DNA from: Sphingomonas gei
GTDB lineage: Bacteria > Pseudomonadota > Alphaproteobacteria > Sphingomonadales > Sphingomonadaceae
Assembly: GCF_004792685.1 (NCBI RefSeq)
Contig: NZ_SRXT01000006.1
Span: 186,001-250,000 of the forward strand
Direction of reading: 5' to 3'
DNA: 64,000 bases
Made by a program: the position numbers and the translations under genes. Of the stretch, positions 1-8,847 are shown in pieces (the first letter of the stretch is position 1; every line of letters starts with the position of its first letter). A model generated the notes under the pieces. The model did no database searches, had not been told where the DNA came from, and saw nothing but the letters and a program-made list of their open reading frames with translations.

Positions 1-227
1 TCGCCGCTCGAATCGCCGATGCCGCGGCGATCGAAGCGGAACACCGGGTGGCCGGCCTCGGCGATGCGCAGCGCGAGCAGTGCCATGCCGCGATGCGCGC
101 CGATGCGGATCTCGTTACCGCCAGAGACGATCAGCAGGCCGATAGCGCCGGGTGCCTCGTCGAGTGTGCCGAGCAGCGTCTCGCCGGCGCAGGGAAATTC
201 GATCAGCTTTCGCACGCGCGGACCCAT
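1..227 (-). CDS. XrtA-associated alpha/beta hydrolase 1 (N-terminal part, runs off window)
   Basis: Only the first 75 or so codons are in the window. The ATG at 227 opens a frame that runs without a stop to base 1. It contains an early strand-turn with GGNE, then IGAHRG and FRFDRRGIGDSSG, the usual oxyanion-side arrangement of alpha/beta hydrolases and of the exosortase A system-associated hydrolase 1 family (TIGR03100). It overlaps the end of the preceding hydrolase by about 25 nt, so the two are probably translated together in the order ACP, hydrolase 2, hydrolase 1. The nucleophile region lies outside the window, so activity cannot be judged. Confidence 0.75.
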   Translation of the reverse strand, partial: MGPRVRKLIEFPCAGETLLGTLDEAPGAIGLLIVSGGNEIRIGAHRGMALLALRIAEAGHPVFRFDRRGIGDSSG

Positions 228-844
228 GCGGCGATGTCTTCGGCGAGCGATGCCGCGAGCGCGGGATTATTGTCGGGCTCGCTGCGGCGCCAAAGCGGCG
301 CGCCGGGGACGTGGCGGTCGGCGGGGCGGGCGTCGCTCTCGAGATAGATCGTGCGGCTTAGTGCTGCGATGCCGGCCGTCGGGAGTTCGCCCAGCAGCAC
401 CGGCGATAGGTGGTTCCCGCCATATGCATCGCCGCCGCCGGCTTGGCGCAGGCGTTCGAGTTCACGGAGGAGATCGGCGCCGGTGCTCGGCGTGAAATGC
501 CAGCGTCCGCCGAGCGTGGCGGTGGCGTCGAGCAACGCACCGCTGCGGATGCCGAGCGCATAAGCAGGGCCGCCCACGTGGCGTGTCGCAGCGGCAAAAG
601 CGTCGCGCAGGTGCGCCAGACGCACCGTATCGGTGGGCGCGAGGCTTTCGCCCTGTCCGGGCAGATCCGGCAGGGCGCCGGCGATGCCGCGTTCGGCAAG
701 CGCGCGCAAAATCGTCACGACGAACGCACGGGTGCGATTGGCTTCCTCGAACAGCGGCAGCGCCGCGACTACGACCGGGCAGGTATCGGGGCCGAAGCGA
801 AGCATCGCTTCGCGGCCGCCGGCCCAGTCGTAATGGTCGATCAA
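203..844 (-). CDS. XrtA-associated alpha/beta hydrolase 2-like protein
   Basis: A 213-aa protein with an alpha/beta-hydrolase layout: an N-terminal strand followed by FEEANRTR, then PDLPGQGES, then a helix-strand segment LGIRSGALLDA where the nucleophile elbow should be. The canonical GxSxG is not intact (GIRSG), so catalysis by the usual serine is uncertain. Location between an acyl carrier protein gene and hydrolase 1 at the edge of an exosortase A locus fits the system-associated hydrolase 2 family (TIGR03101), though this copy looks short for it. It overlaps the ACP stop codon by 4 nt. Role in the system is unknown; release or editing of an ACP-bound acyl group is an inference. Confidence 0.62.
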   Translation of the reverse strand: MIDHYDWAGGREAMLRFGPDTCPVVVAALPLFEEANRTRAFVVTILRALAERGIAGALPDLPGQGESLAPTDTVRLAHLRDAFAAATRHVGGPAYALGIRSGALLDATATLGGRWHFTPSTGADLLRELERLRQAGGGDAYGGNHLSPVLLGELPTAGIAALSRTIYLESDARPADRHVPGAPLWRRSEPDNNPALAASLAEDIAAWVRACES

Positions 845-1113
845 GCCAGCGCCTTGGCGGCGGCAAAGCGCGTGAGGGCGCCGAAGCTCTCGAGCATCTC
901 GCCATCGACCTCGTCATCCTCGATCAGGATGCCGAGCCGATCCTCGATTTCGGTGAGCACGCCCGCGACCGCGAGCGAATCGAGCTCGGGCAGCGCTCCG
1001 AACAGCGGCGTGTCCTCATGGAACGCCGCAGCGCGCTCCGTGCTCAATCCCAGCACGTCGCGGAGCACCCCGCGCACCGTTTCTTCAACCTTTGCGAACC
1101 CTTCGCGCTGCAA
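841..1113 (-). CDS. Acyl carrier protein, XrtA locus
   Basis: A 90-aa acyl carrier protein. The phosphopantetheine attachment serine sits in ELDSLAV, about residue 45, followed by the typical acidic third helix (EIEDRLGILIEDDEV). It is the first gene of a minus-strand operon with the two hydrolases (4-nt overlap) and is divergent from the acyl-CoA ligase at 1188, which could activate the acid that is loaded on it. This is not the housekeeping AcpP: sequence and context mark it as a dedicated carrier of the exosortase A locus. The promoter region shared with the ligase is only about 75 bp. Confidence 0.86.
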   Translation of the reverse strand: MQREGFAKVEETVRGVLRDVLGLSTERAAAFHEDTPLFGALPELDSLAVAGVLTEIEDRLGILIEDDEVDGEMLESFGALTRFAAAKALA

Positions 1114-1187
1114 TGCTTATCCCCCGCCAGCGATTTTTCGCTTCCGTAAGGGTTGGCGGGTGCGCTGCCAAGGCTAAGGTCGGCGCG

Positions 1188-2789
1188 ATGATTGCCCTCG
1201 ATCCCGTTCCGAAACCCATCGATACGCTGACGCTGCGCGGCGCGGCCAATGCCGTGGCGCTGGAGGACCGTGCCGGAACGCTCAGTTTTGGCGAGCTGGA
1301 GGCGGGCGTCGGCGGCATCGCGCACTGGCTTTCGGAGCAAGGATTGGGCGCGGGCGAGCGCGTGGCGACGTGGCTGCCCAAGACGCGGACGGCATGCCTG
1401 ATGCCGCTGGCAGTGCCGCGCGCGGGGCTCGTCCATGTCCCGATCAACCCGGTGCTCAAGCGCGCGCAGGTGGCGCATATCCTCGCCGACAGTGGCGCGC
1501 GGGTGCTGGTGACGCAGGCGGCGCGCATCGCGGCGCTCGAGCCGGGGGACGTGCCTGCCGATTGCCAGATGGTGACCGAGGAGGAGCTTGGATCGAGCGA
1601 TGGGCTGCCGCCCTCGGCCGCCGATCCCGACGCGCTCGCCGCGATCCTCTACACTTCGGGCTCGACCGGGCGGCCGAAGGGCGTGATGCTCAGCCACGCC
1701 AATTTATGGCTCGGGGCCATCAGCGTGGCGCATTATCTTGATATTGGCTCTGAGGATCGCGTGCTCGGGGTGCTGCCGCTGAGCTTCGATTACGGGCAGA
1801 ACCAGTTGTTCTCCACCTGGGCGGCCGGCGGGCGGGTGATCCCGCTCGATTATCTGACCGCGCGTGACGTGGTGAAGGCGGTGGGGCGTCATGACGTCAC
1901 CAGCCTGGCCGGGGTGCCGCCGCTGTGGGTGCAATTGCTCGAGGCCGAATGGCCGGCGGAGACGGCGGCGCGGTTGAAGCGGCTGACCAATTCGGGCGGC
2001 GCACTGACGCCGCGGCTGGTGCGCAGGCTTCGCGAACGCTTTCCGCAGGCCGATCTGTATCCGATGTACGGGCTGACCGAAGCGTTCCGTTCGACCTATC
2101 TCGAGCCGTCGCTGGTCGATGCACATCCCGATTCGATCGGACGCGCCATCCCCTTCGCCGAGATCATGGTGGTGCGCCCCGACGGCGGCCGCGCGGCGCC
2201 GGGCGAGGCCGGCGAACTGGTCCATGCCGGGCCATTGGTGGCGCAGGGCTATTGGCGGGATGCCGAGCGCACCGCGCAGCGCTTCCGTCCGGCGCCCGAA
2301 TTCGCCACAAGCAAGGGCATGGCGGTGTGGTCGGGGGATACGGTTGTCAAGGATGCGGACGGGCTGCTCCGCTTCGTCGGGCGTGACGACGAGATGATCA
2401 AGAGCGCCGGCAACCGGATCAGCCCGACCGAGATCGAGGACGCGGTGCTGAGCGGCGGCGAAGTTTCCGAAGCCGCGGCGTTCGGAGTGTCGGACGAAAG
2501 GCTGGGGCAGGCGATCGTGGTGGTGGCACGGGGGGATGGCTCGGGGGAGCCGGATTTGCGCGAACGGCTGCGGCGGGAATTGCCGAGCTTCATGCAGCCG
2601 GCGCGATACGACTGGCGCTCGGAGCTGCCGCGGAATGCCAATGGGAAGCTGGATCGGACGGCGTTGAAGGCTTCGCTCTCCACCGTTCGCGCTGAGCTTG
2701 TCGAAGCGCCGTCTTCCGCCTTCGCCGCAGTCTCAGAAGAAGAACGGGCCTTCGACAAGCTCAGGCCGAACGGGGAGGGGTTGGCATGA
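1188..2789 (+). CDS. Acyl-CoA ligase (AMP-forming), exosortase A system-associated
   Basis: A 533-aa ANL-superfamily adenylating enzyme (TIGR03098 type). The AMP-binding P-loop YTSGSTGRPKG lies near residues 153-165, with later GLTEAFRS and SGDTVVKDADGLLRFVGRDDEMIKSAGNRI motifs and the C-terminal catalytic lysine region NANGKLDR. I chose ATG 1188 rather than the longer frame from 1092 because an AAGG lies just upstream and the protein then begins in the normal N-terminal domain. The last ~37 residues are not part of the fold: they are encoded by a dispersed repeat (2683-2776). The stop overlaps the next gene by 4 nt. It presumably activates a carboxylic acid for the ACP encoded next door. Confidence 0.9.
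   Translation: MIALDPVPKPIDTLTLRGAANAVALEDRAGTLSFGELEAGVGGIAHWLSEQGLGAGERVATWLPKTRTACLMPLAVPRAGLVHVPINPVLKRAQVAHILADSGARVLVTQAARIAALEPGDVPADCQMVTEEELGSSDGLPPSAADPDALAAILYTSGSTGRPKGVMLSHANLWLGAISVAHYLDIGSEDRVLGVLPLSFDYGQNQLFSTWAAGGRVIPLDYLTARDVVKAVGRHDVTSLAGVPPLWVQLLEAEWPAETAARLKRLTNSGGALTPRLVRRLRERFPQADLYPMYGLTEAFRSTYLEPSLVDAHPDSIGRAIPFAEIMVVRPDGGRAAPGEAGELVHAGPLVAQGYWRDAERTAQRFRPAPEFATSKGMAVWSGDTVVKDADGLLRFVGRDDEMIKSAGNRISPTEIEDAVLSGGEVSEAAAFGVSDERLGQAIVVVARGDGSGEPDLRERLRRELPSFMQPARYDWRSELPRNANGKLDRTALKASLSTVRAELVEAPSSAFAAVSEEERAFDKLRPNGEGLA
2683..2776 (+). repeat. Dispersed inverted repeat, copy B1, translated as the ligase C-terminus
   Basis: The arm CCGTTCGCGCTGAGCTTGTC is answered about 60 bp later by its near inverse complement (CTTCGACAAGCTCAGGCCGA). 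A second copy of the family lies at 53613-53702. Here the element is read in frame as the tail of the acyl-CoA ligase, and its right edge (GAACGGGGAGGGG) forms the ribosome binding site of the next gene. Confidence 0.8.
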
Positions 2790-3985
2790 ACCCCAAAGCT
2801 TTCGGGCCGATCCCGCCCGAGTTCCGGGATCTCGCCGCGCTGCCGTGGCTCGGCGAGGCAACGCCGGCCTATGTCTACGATTTCGGCATCGTCGCCGCGC
2901 GGATCGCGCGGTTGCGGGCTGCGTTGCCGCGCCGGGTCGCGGTGCATTATGCGATCAAGGCCAATCCGTTGCCGGCTTTGCTCAAGGCGATCGCGCCGCT
3001 GGTCGACGGGCTCGACGTGGCTTCCGCAGGCGAGATGGACAAGGCGCTCGACGTCATGGCGGCAGGGGCGATCAGCTTTGCCGGGCCGGGCAAGCGCGAT
3101 GCCGAGATCGAACTGGCGATCCGCGCCGGGGTGACGCTCAACGTCGAGTCGGAAAGCGAGGGGCAGCGCGCACTGGCGATCGGCGGAATGCTGGGGATGC
3201 GGCCGAAGCTCGCGGTGCGGGTGAACCCCGATTTCGAATTGCGCGGATCGGGGATGAAGATGGGCGGGCGCGCCTCCCCGTTCGGAGTCGAGGCACAGCA
3301 TGTCGCGGGGCTCGTCAAACGGCTGATCATCGGGGGCGCCGAGTGGCGCGGGCTGCACATCTTCGCCGGATCGCAGTCGCTCGACACCCAGGCGGTGATC
3401 GAGACGCAGGCCGCGACGGTGGCGCTGGCCGTGCGGATCGCCCAAGAGGCACACCGTGCGCCGCCTTTGGTCAATCTGGGCGGCGGGTTCGGCGTTCCCT
3501 ATTTCCCGGGCGATGTGGCGCTCGATGTCGAGGCGATCGGCGCGGCGTTGGCGGGCGAGCTCGACACGCTGGACACGCATTATGCCGTGGAGTTGGGGCG
3601 CTGGCTGGTCGGCGAGGCGGGCGTGTACCTCGCCCGCGTGATCGACCGGAAAGTGAGCCAGGGGGAGACTTTCCTGATCCTCGACGGGGGGCTCAACCAT
3701 CATCTTGCCGCCACCGGCAATTTCGGGACGGTGGTGCGGCGCAACTATCCGGTCGCGGTGGCGCATCGGATGCAGGATCCGGCCGAGGAAGTCGTGACGA
3801 TCGTCGGGCCGCTCTGCACGCCGCTCGACCGACTGGCCGATCGCGTCGCGCTCCCCAAGGCCAATGTGGGTGACGTCATCGCGGTGTTCGCCTCGGGAGC
3901 ATATGGCGCCAGTGCGAGTCCCTCGGCATTTCTCGGCCATCCGCCGGCGCGCGAACTGCTGATCGGCGGCTCCAACCACGCCTAA
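2786..3985 (+). CDS. PLP-dependent decarboxylase, exosortase A system-associated
   Basis: A 399-aa fold-type III PLP enzyme (ornithine/diaminopimelate decarboxylase-like, TIGR03099). The PLP lysine is in YAIKANP (about residue 57); GGGFG near residue 232 binds the cofactor phosphate; LELGRWLVGEAG corresponds to the EPGR-type motif and GPLCTPLDRL holds the active-site cysteine contributed across the dimer. It starts with an ATGA overlap on the ligase and has a strong GGGGAGGGG site. Substrate is unknown; with the ligase and ACP it could supply an amine or amino acid used to decorate the polysaccharide. Confidence 0.92.
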   Translation: MNPKAFGPIPPEFRDLAALPWLGEATPAYVYDFGIVAARIARLRAALPRRVAVHYAIKANPLPALLKAIAPLVDGLDVASAGEMDKALDVMAAGAISFAGPGKRDAEIELAIRAGVTLNVESESEGQRALAIGGMLGMRPKLAVRVNPDFELRGSGMKMGGRASPFGVEAQHVAGLVKRLIIGGAEWRGLHIFAGSQSLDTQAVIETQAATVALAVRIAQEAHRAPPLVNLGGGFGVPYFPGDVALDVEAIGAALAGELDTLDTHYAVELGRWLVGEAGVYLARVIDRKVSQGETFLILDGGLNHHLAATGNFGTVVRRNYPVAVAHRMQDPAEEVVTIVGPLCTPLDRLADRVALPKANVGDVIAVFASGAYGASASPSAFLGHPPARELLIGGSNHA

Positions 3986-4084
3986 CGCTATCTTTACCTC
4001 TGAAGACCATAGCTGACCCCGATCCAGTGGGGGAGCGGCCGAGACGTTGGCCGCGCTCGACTCCGCCGGGGAGGGAGCTCGAAC

Positions 4085-4726
4085 ATGGTTTTGAAGTCGT
4101 TTGGCAGGGTTTTGGCGGGGGCTGGCGTCATGGCCGCTTTGCTGTCCGGATGCTCCGGGGGAAGCCGGCCCGAACTGCCGCCCGCAGGCGGCATCGCGAC
4201 GCGCGAGGCGCCGAGCGACGAATATGTCATCGGCCCGATGGACCAGCTCAACATCTTCGTGTGGCGCAATCCCGAGCTGTCGGCCAAGGTGCAGGTGCGC
4301 CCCGACGGGCGGATCACGACGCCGCTGATCAGCGACATGCCGGCGGTGGGCAAGACCCCCGCAATGCTCGCGGACGATCTCAAATACGCGCTCGGCGAAT
4401 ATATCAAGGATCCGATCGTCTCGGTGATCGTCGAGAATTTCTCGGGCACCTACAGCCAGCAGATCCGTGTCGTCGGCGCGACCGAGAAGCCGGCCTCGAT
4501 CCCGTACCGCGCCAACATGACCGCGCTCGACGCGATGATCGCAGTGGGCGGGCTCAGCGAATTCGCCTCGGGCAATCGCGCGCGGCTGGTCCGCTACGAC
4601 AAGGCGACCGGCAAGCAGCGCGAATATAAGGTCCGCCTCGGCGACTTGCTCAAGAGCGGCGATATCTCGGCGAACGTCCGCCTCGAACCGGGTGATGTAC
4701 TTATCATCCCCGAGAGCATGTTCTGA
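4085..4726 (+). CDS. XrtA-system polysaccharide export lipoprotein (Wza-like)
   Basis: A 213-aa outer-membrane polysaccharide export protein (TIGR03027 type). The N-terminus is a lipoprotein signal peptide ending in the lipobox LLSGC (Cys about residue 20). It is followed by the Poly_export domain (YVIGPMDQLNIFVWRNPELS, then VRPDGRITTPLI) and a SLBB domain containing GATEKPASIPYRANMTALDAMIAVGG. It is the first gene of the transport block; the 99-bp gap before it holds a GC-rich inverted repeat and probably its promoter. It should form the exit channel for the exopolysaccharide. Confidence 0.91.
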   Translation: MVLKSFGRVLAGAGVMAALLSGCSGGSRPELPPAGGIATREAPSDEYVIGPMDQLNIFVWRNPELSAKVQVRPDGRITTPLISDMPAVGKTPAMLADDLKYALGEYIKDPIVSVIVENFSGTYSQQIRVVGATEKPASIPYRANMTALDAMIAVGGLSEFASGNRARLVRYDKATGKQREYKVRLGDLLKSGDISANVRLEPGDVLIIPESMF

Positions 4727-4736
4727 GGCGCGGCGG

Positions 4737-6248
4737 ATGGGTAGTCTTTTCGATGAAGCACGCGCGGCGCTGCACGCGATCTGGATGCGGCGCTGGATCG
4801 CGCTCGCCGTAGCCTGGGGGCTGTGCCTCGCGGGCTGGCTGGTGGTCTCGCAGATGCCGAACAGCTATGAATCGCGCGCACGGATATTCGTGCAGTTGCG
4901 CCAGATCCTGCCGACCGACGGCGCCGCCTCGGCCGCGCAGCAGCAGCGCGACATCGATCGGGTGCGCCAGACGCTGACCTCGGCGGTCAATCTGGAGAAA
5001 GTGGTGCGCGGCACCGACATGGCGAAGACCGTGTCGACCGACCGCGATGTCGCCGACCGGATCGCCGGACTGCAAACCGCGATCAAGCTCACTGCGCAGC
5101 AGGACAATCTGTTCGAGATCACGGTGACCGCGCCGAGCGGCAAGATGGCGCAGCAGATCGCACAGAAACTGATCGACATCTTCGTCGAGGAGAATCTCGC
5201 CGACGGTCGCGACGCCAGCGGGCAATCCCTGCGCTTCCTCGACCAGCAGCTCGAAGTGCGCCAGAAGGCGCTGCAGGAAGCCGAGGCCAAAAAGGCGGAC
5301 TTCCAGGCGCGCTATCTCGGTTCGCTGCCGGGCACCGGTTCGCTCAACGACCGCATCGGCGCGGCACGCAGCCAGCTGGCCCAGGTCCAGTCGGACCTCG
5401 CGGCGGCGCAGAGCGGACTGAGCGCCGTCAACGGCCAGATGGCGGGGACCCCGGCGAACGTGGCAGGGCAGGGCGGCGCGGTCACCGGACCGGCGCGTGC
5501 ACGGCTCGCGGCGATCCAGGGACAGCTCGCCGAAGGGCGCAGCCGCGGCTGGACCGACAGCCATCCCGACATGATCGCGCTGCGCAGCCAGCTCGCCGCG
5601 GCGCAGTCCGCCGCGCGTGCCGAGCCGGTGGCGAGCGGGGCGGCAGGGGCCAGCAACCCGCTTTATCTGAGCCTTCAGTCGATGCGCGCCGACAAGGCCT
5701 CGACCGTCGCGGCGCTGACCCAACGCAAGGACCAGATCGAAGACGATCTCGCCCAGTTCGAGGGGAAGATGGCGCAGGCGCCCGGTCTCGCCGCCGAGCA
5801 GGGCCAGATCGACCGCGAATATCAGGTCCTCAAGGACCAATATGACAAATTGCTCTCGGATCGCGAGCAGGTCCGCATCCGCAGCCAGGCGCAGACGGAG
5901 ACCGACGCGGTCAAGTTCAACGTCGTCGATCCGCCGACGCTGCCGCGCGCGCCGACCAAGCCAAACCGGCCGCTGCTGCTGATCGCGGTGCTGATCGCCG
6001 GGATCGGCGCGGGCGTCGCTGCGGCTTTCGGCCTCGACAAGCTGACCACGACCTTCCCCACCGCGGCGCGGCTGGAGAAGGCCAGCGGGATGCCGGTGAT
6101 CGGTTCGATCAGCGAAGTGCTGAGCGCGGCGCAGATCGAGCTGCGGCGGCGCAAGCTGCGGCTGTTCGCGGGGGCCGCGGCAGGTCTGGCAGTGGCGTTC
6201 GTCGGGCTGCTCGGGCTCGAGTTCGTCCAGCGCGGAATGGGTGCCTGA
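4737..6248 (+). CDS. XrtA-system polysaccharide chain-length determinant (Wzc N-part-like)
   Basis: A 503-aa inner-membrane polysaccharide copolymerase (TIGR03007 type). A first membrane segment lies at about residues 18-38, followed by a long periplasmic region with coiled-coil stretches (SLRFLDQQLEVRQKALQEAEA), and a second membrane segment before FGLDKLTTTFPTAARLEKASG. There is also a third hydrophobic stretch at the C-terminus. The kinase half of classical Wzc is absent and is encoded by the next gene. Start ATG 4737 was preferred to an upstream in-frame ATG at 4692 that lies inside the preceding gene. Confidence 0.9.
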   Translation: MGSLFDEARAALHAIWMRRWIALAVAWGLCLAGWLVVSQMPNSYESRARIFVQLRQILPTDGAASAAQQQRDIDRVRQTLTSAVNLEKVVRGTDMAKTVSTDRDVADRIAGLQTAIKLTAQQDNLFEITVTAPSGKMAQQIAQKLIDIFVEENLADGRDASGQSLRFLDQQLEVRQKALQEAEAKKADFQARYLGSLPGTGSLNDRIGAARSQLAQVQSDLAAAQSGLSAVNGQMAGTPANVAGQGGAVTGPARARLAAIQGQLAEGRSRGWTDSHPDMIALRSQLAAAQSAARAEPVASGAAGASNPLYLSLQSMRADKASTVAALTQRKDQIEDDLAQFEGKMAQAPGLAAEQGQIDREYQVLKDQYDKLLSDREQVRIRSQAQTETDAVKFNVVDPPTLPRAPTKPNRPLLLIAVLIAGIGAGVAAAFGLDKLTTTFPTAARLEKASGMPVIGSISEVLSAAQIELRRRKLRLFAGAAAGLAVAFVGLLGLEFVQRGMGA

Positions 6249-6249
6249 C

Positions 6250-7239
6250 ATGAACGACGAAACCCCGCGCCGCTATCGTGGTTCGCTGCTCGAACGGGCG
6301 GCCGAGCAATATGGCTATCTGCGCCCGCCCGCGGCCGCGCCCGAGCCGCTCATGACGCCCGAGGAAGAGCCGCTGACGCTGACCGTCCGCGCTCCCGCCG
6401 AGCATGTCGCCGTGCCCGAGCCGGTAACCGTCGAACCGCCCGCGCCGCAGCCGGCATTCCGCCCAGAGCCGCAGGCCGCGCCGCGTTCCGACCGGCGCCA
6501 GGCGTCGATCGACCGGATCGCGCTGCGCGAGGCCGGCATGCTCGTCCCCGGCGCGCAGATCACGGCGATGGCGGAGGAATTCCGCATGGTGAAGCGCCAG
6601 CTTCTGCTGACTGCGCGCACCGTGGCGGCGAAGGACGGCGCCAAGGCCGCCGATCATGCCCGAATGATCCTCGTCTGCTCGGCCCACCCCGACGAGGGCA
6701 AGACCTTCTGCGCGATCAACCTCGCGCTTTCGCTGGCGGCCGAGAAGGACATGGAGATTCTCCTCGTCGACGCCGATTTTGCCAAGCCGGACGTGCTGGA
6801 GCGGCTCGGGCTGCCTGAGGGGCCGGGGCTGCTCGACGCGCTTGCCGGTGCGGTGACCGATGTCGAAGCGTGCATCATCGAAACCGACGTGCCGCAGCTC
6901 TCGGTGCTGCCGGCGGGCACCCGCACCAACGGCGACACCGAATTGTTGGCGAGCGACCGCGCGCGCAATATTCTGGACGGCCTCGCCAAGGCCAATCCGC
7001 GCCGCATCGTGATCATGGATTCGCCGCCAGCGCTCGCGGCTTCGCCCGCGGCGGTGCTGGCGACGCATGCCGGGCAAGTGATGCTCGTGGTTCGCGCCGA
7101 CCGCACCAGCGAAAGCGACCTGCGCGAGGCAGTCGCCGTGCTCGACGGATGCGAGCACATCCAGCTGCTGCTCAATTCGGTTTCGTTCCAGCCCGGCGGT
7201 CGCCGGTTCGGAAGCTATTATGGGGAGGCGGGCGAATGA
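6250..7239 (+). CDS. XrtA-associated tyrosine autokinase (BY-kinase)
   Basis: A protein of about 329 aa, the cytoplasmic kinase partner of the chain-length protein (TIGR03018 type). The Walker A region is HPDEGKT, differing from the usual PGEGK(S/T); Walker A-prime is ILLVDADFAKPDV and Walker B IVIMDSPPALA. The first ~110 residues are a proline/alanine-rich linker. The tail has only a small tyrosine pair (GSYYGE) instead of a long tyrosine cluster. ATG 6250 sits 1 nt after the previous stop; an in-frame GTG at 6241 is the alternative. It overlaps the next gene by 4 nt. Confidence 0.88.
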   Translation: MNDETPRRYRGSLLERAAEQYGYLRPPAAAPEPLMTPEEEPLTLTVRAPAEHVAVPEPVTVEPPAPQPAFRPEPQAAPRSDRRQASIDRIALREAGMLVPGAQITAMAEEFRMVKRQLLLTARTVAAKDGAKAADHARMILVCSAHPDEGKTFCAINLALSLAAEKDMEILLVDADFAKPDVLERLGLPEGPGLLDALAGAVTDVEACIIETDVPQLSVLPAGTRTNGDTELLASDRARNILDGLAKANPRRIVIMDSPPALAASPAAVLATHAGQVMLVVRADRTSESDLREAVAVLDGCEHIQLLLNSVSFQPGGRRFGSYYGEAGE

Positions 7240-8834
7240 CCCGGCTTTTTGTAGCGGCGTGCGTCGCCATGGCCTGCGCCGCACCGGCGCACGCCCAGCG
7301 CACCCGCGTGACGCCGTATATCGAAGCGAGCCAGGTGCTCGTATCGGACCTCAGCAACGGCGGCGACCTGCTGACCTATTCGACGCTCGGCGCCGGCGTG
7401 GACGCGCAGATCACCAGCCGCCGCGTCGAGGTGCAGGTCAGCTATCAATACGAGCACCGCTTCTCGTACGACAAGGATCTCGCCGACGATTCGATGCACA
7501 GCGGCCTGGTCCAGGCACGCGCCCGGATCACCCCCGAGCTGACGATCGAAGGCGGCGCCATCGCCGCGCGCAGTCGTGCCGACATCCGCGGCGATGCGCT
7601 GGGCACGTCTCAGGGCAATGTGCGCAACAGCAGCCAAGTCTATTCGGCCTATGCCGGGCCGAGCCTGGCCACGCACGCCGGCCCGGCGTTCGTCAACGCC
7701 GCCTATCGCTTCGGCTACACCAAGGTCGAGGCGCCGAATGGCGGGACCGGTGTTCCCGCGGGTGCGCCGGCGCTCGACCGCTATGACGATTCGACGGTCC
7801 ATGTCGCGACGGCCAGCGTCGGGGTGAAATCGGGCAAGGGGCTGCCGGTCGGAGTCACCGCCAGCGGTTCGTTCACGCGCGAGGATGCCGGGCAGCTCGA
7901 CCAGCGCTTCGAAGGCAAGTTCGCGCGTGGCGACGTGGTGGTCCCGGTCGGGCGCGGCGTCGCGCTGACCGCCGGCATCGGCTATGAGAAGATCCAGGTA
8001 AGCCAGCGCGACGCGCTGTTGAGCGGCGGCGCACCGGTGGTCGACGGCAATGGCCGCTTCGTCACCGATCCTTCTTCGCCGCGCCGCATCGCCTATAATT
8101 TCGACGGCACCTTCTGGGATGCCGGGGTGATCTGGCGCCCGAGCCGCCGCACCTTCCTCGAGGCGCGCGCGGGCCGGCGCTACGGCTCGATGAGCTATAC
8201 CGGCTCGGCGAGCTACCAGATCGGCCCGGGCAGCGGCGTCCAGATCGGCGTCTATGACAGCGTCGAAACCTTCGGTCAGGAGCTGAACGGTCAGCTCACC
8301 AAGCTGCCGACCGCATTTCTCACCACTACCGACCCGTTCGGCAACCAGTTCGGCGGCTGCATCTATGGCACTACCGGTGCCGCAGCCGGCGGCTGCCTCA
8401 ACCAAGTGTTCGCCTCGACCGTCACCTCGGCCTATCGCGCCCGCGGCGTGACCGGCGTGGCGGTGCTCAACCGCGGCGGGACGCGGATCGGCGTCGGCGG
8501 CGGCTATGCGCGGCGCACCTTCCTGACGCCGCAGAGCGTCGGCGGGGTCAGCATCGATGGCACGTCGGACGAGAGCGTCTATGCGCAGCTGTTCGCATCG
8601 AGCGATGTCGGCCGCAACGGATCGATCAGCACCAGCGTGTTCGGCAGCTATTATGACAGCGACCTCGCCAATGCCCAGGGCATCCTCGGCTACGGCGCGA
8701 ACACGGCGTACACGCATGAGTTCGGACCGCTCAGCGCGACTGCGTCGCTGGGGCTGTTCGGCTTCGACAGGGAAGGCGATTCCAATGCCAGCGCGCAGGC
8801 GCAGGCGCTGGTCGGCCTTCGCTACGGATTCTGA
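7236..8834 (+). CDS. TIGR03016-family XrtA-associated outer-membrane protein
   Basis: A 532-aa protein with a classical signal peptide (cleavage after AAPAHA, about residue 20) followed by repeated amphipathic strands rich in Tyr, Ser and Gly ending in the C-terminal aromatic LVGLRYGF, the mark of an outer-membrane beta-barrel. Two cysteines (GGCIYG, GGCLNQ) in an extracellular-loop-like segment could pair. It resembles the PEP-CTERM system-associated outer-membrane family (TIGR03016). ATGA overlap with the kinase gene. It may work with the export lipoprotein in moving the polymer, but that role is inferred from context. Confidence 0.87.
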   Translation: MTRLFVAACVAMACAAPAHAQRTRVTPYIEASQVLVSDLSNGGDLLTYSTLGAGVDAQITSRRVEVQVSYQYEHRFSYDKDLADDSMHSGLVQARARITPELTIEGGAIAARSRADIRGDALGTSQGNVRNSSQVYSAYAGPSLATHAGPAFVNAAYRFGYTKVEAPNGGTGVPAGAPALDRYDDSTVHVATASVGVKSGKGLPVGVTASGSFTREDAGQLDQRFEGKFARGDVVVPVGRGVALTAGIGYEKIQVSQRDALLSGGAPVVDGNGRFVTDPSSPRRIAYNFDGTFWDAGVIWRPSRRTFLEARAGRRYGSMSYTGSASYQIGPGSGVQIGVYDSVETFGQELNGQLTKLPTAFLTTTDPFGNQFGGCIYGTTGAAAGGCLNQVFASTVTSAYRARGVTGVAVLNRGGTRIGVGGGYARRTFLTPQSVGGVSIDGTSDESVYAQLFASSDVGRNGSISTSVFGSYYDSDLANAQGILGYGANTAYTHEFGPLSATASLGLFGFDREGDSNASAQAQALVGLRYGF

Positions 8835-8847
8835 GGGACGCAAGCAG

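Noticed and set aside
203..2397. Long frames on the strand opposite the hydrolase, ACP and ligase genes
   Set aside because: High GC content gives long antisense frames; these show no conserved motifs, while the opposite strand encodes recognisable families with overlapping stops and starts.
3986..4084. Sigma-54 promoter before the polysaccharide export gene, as in some exosortase loci
   Set aside because: No TGGCAC/TTGC pair with correct spacing was found in the gap; only a GC-rich inverted repeat is visible.
4692..6251. A 515-aa antisense frame over the chain-length determinant gene
   Set aside because: Composition is His/Arg-rich as expected for the reverse complement of a coding strand; the sense frame is a clear family member.
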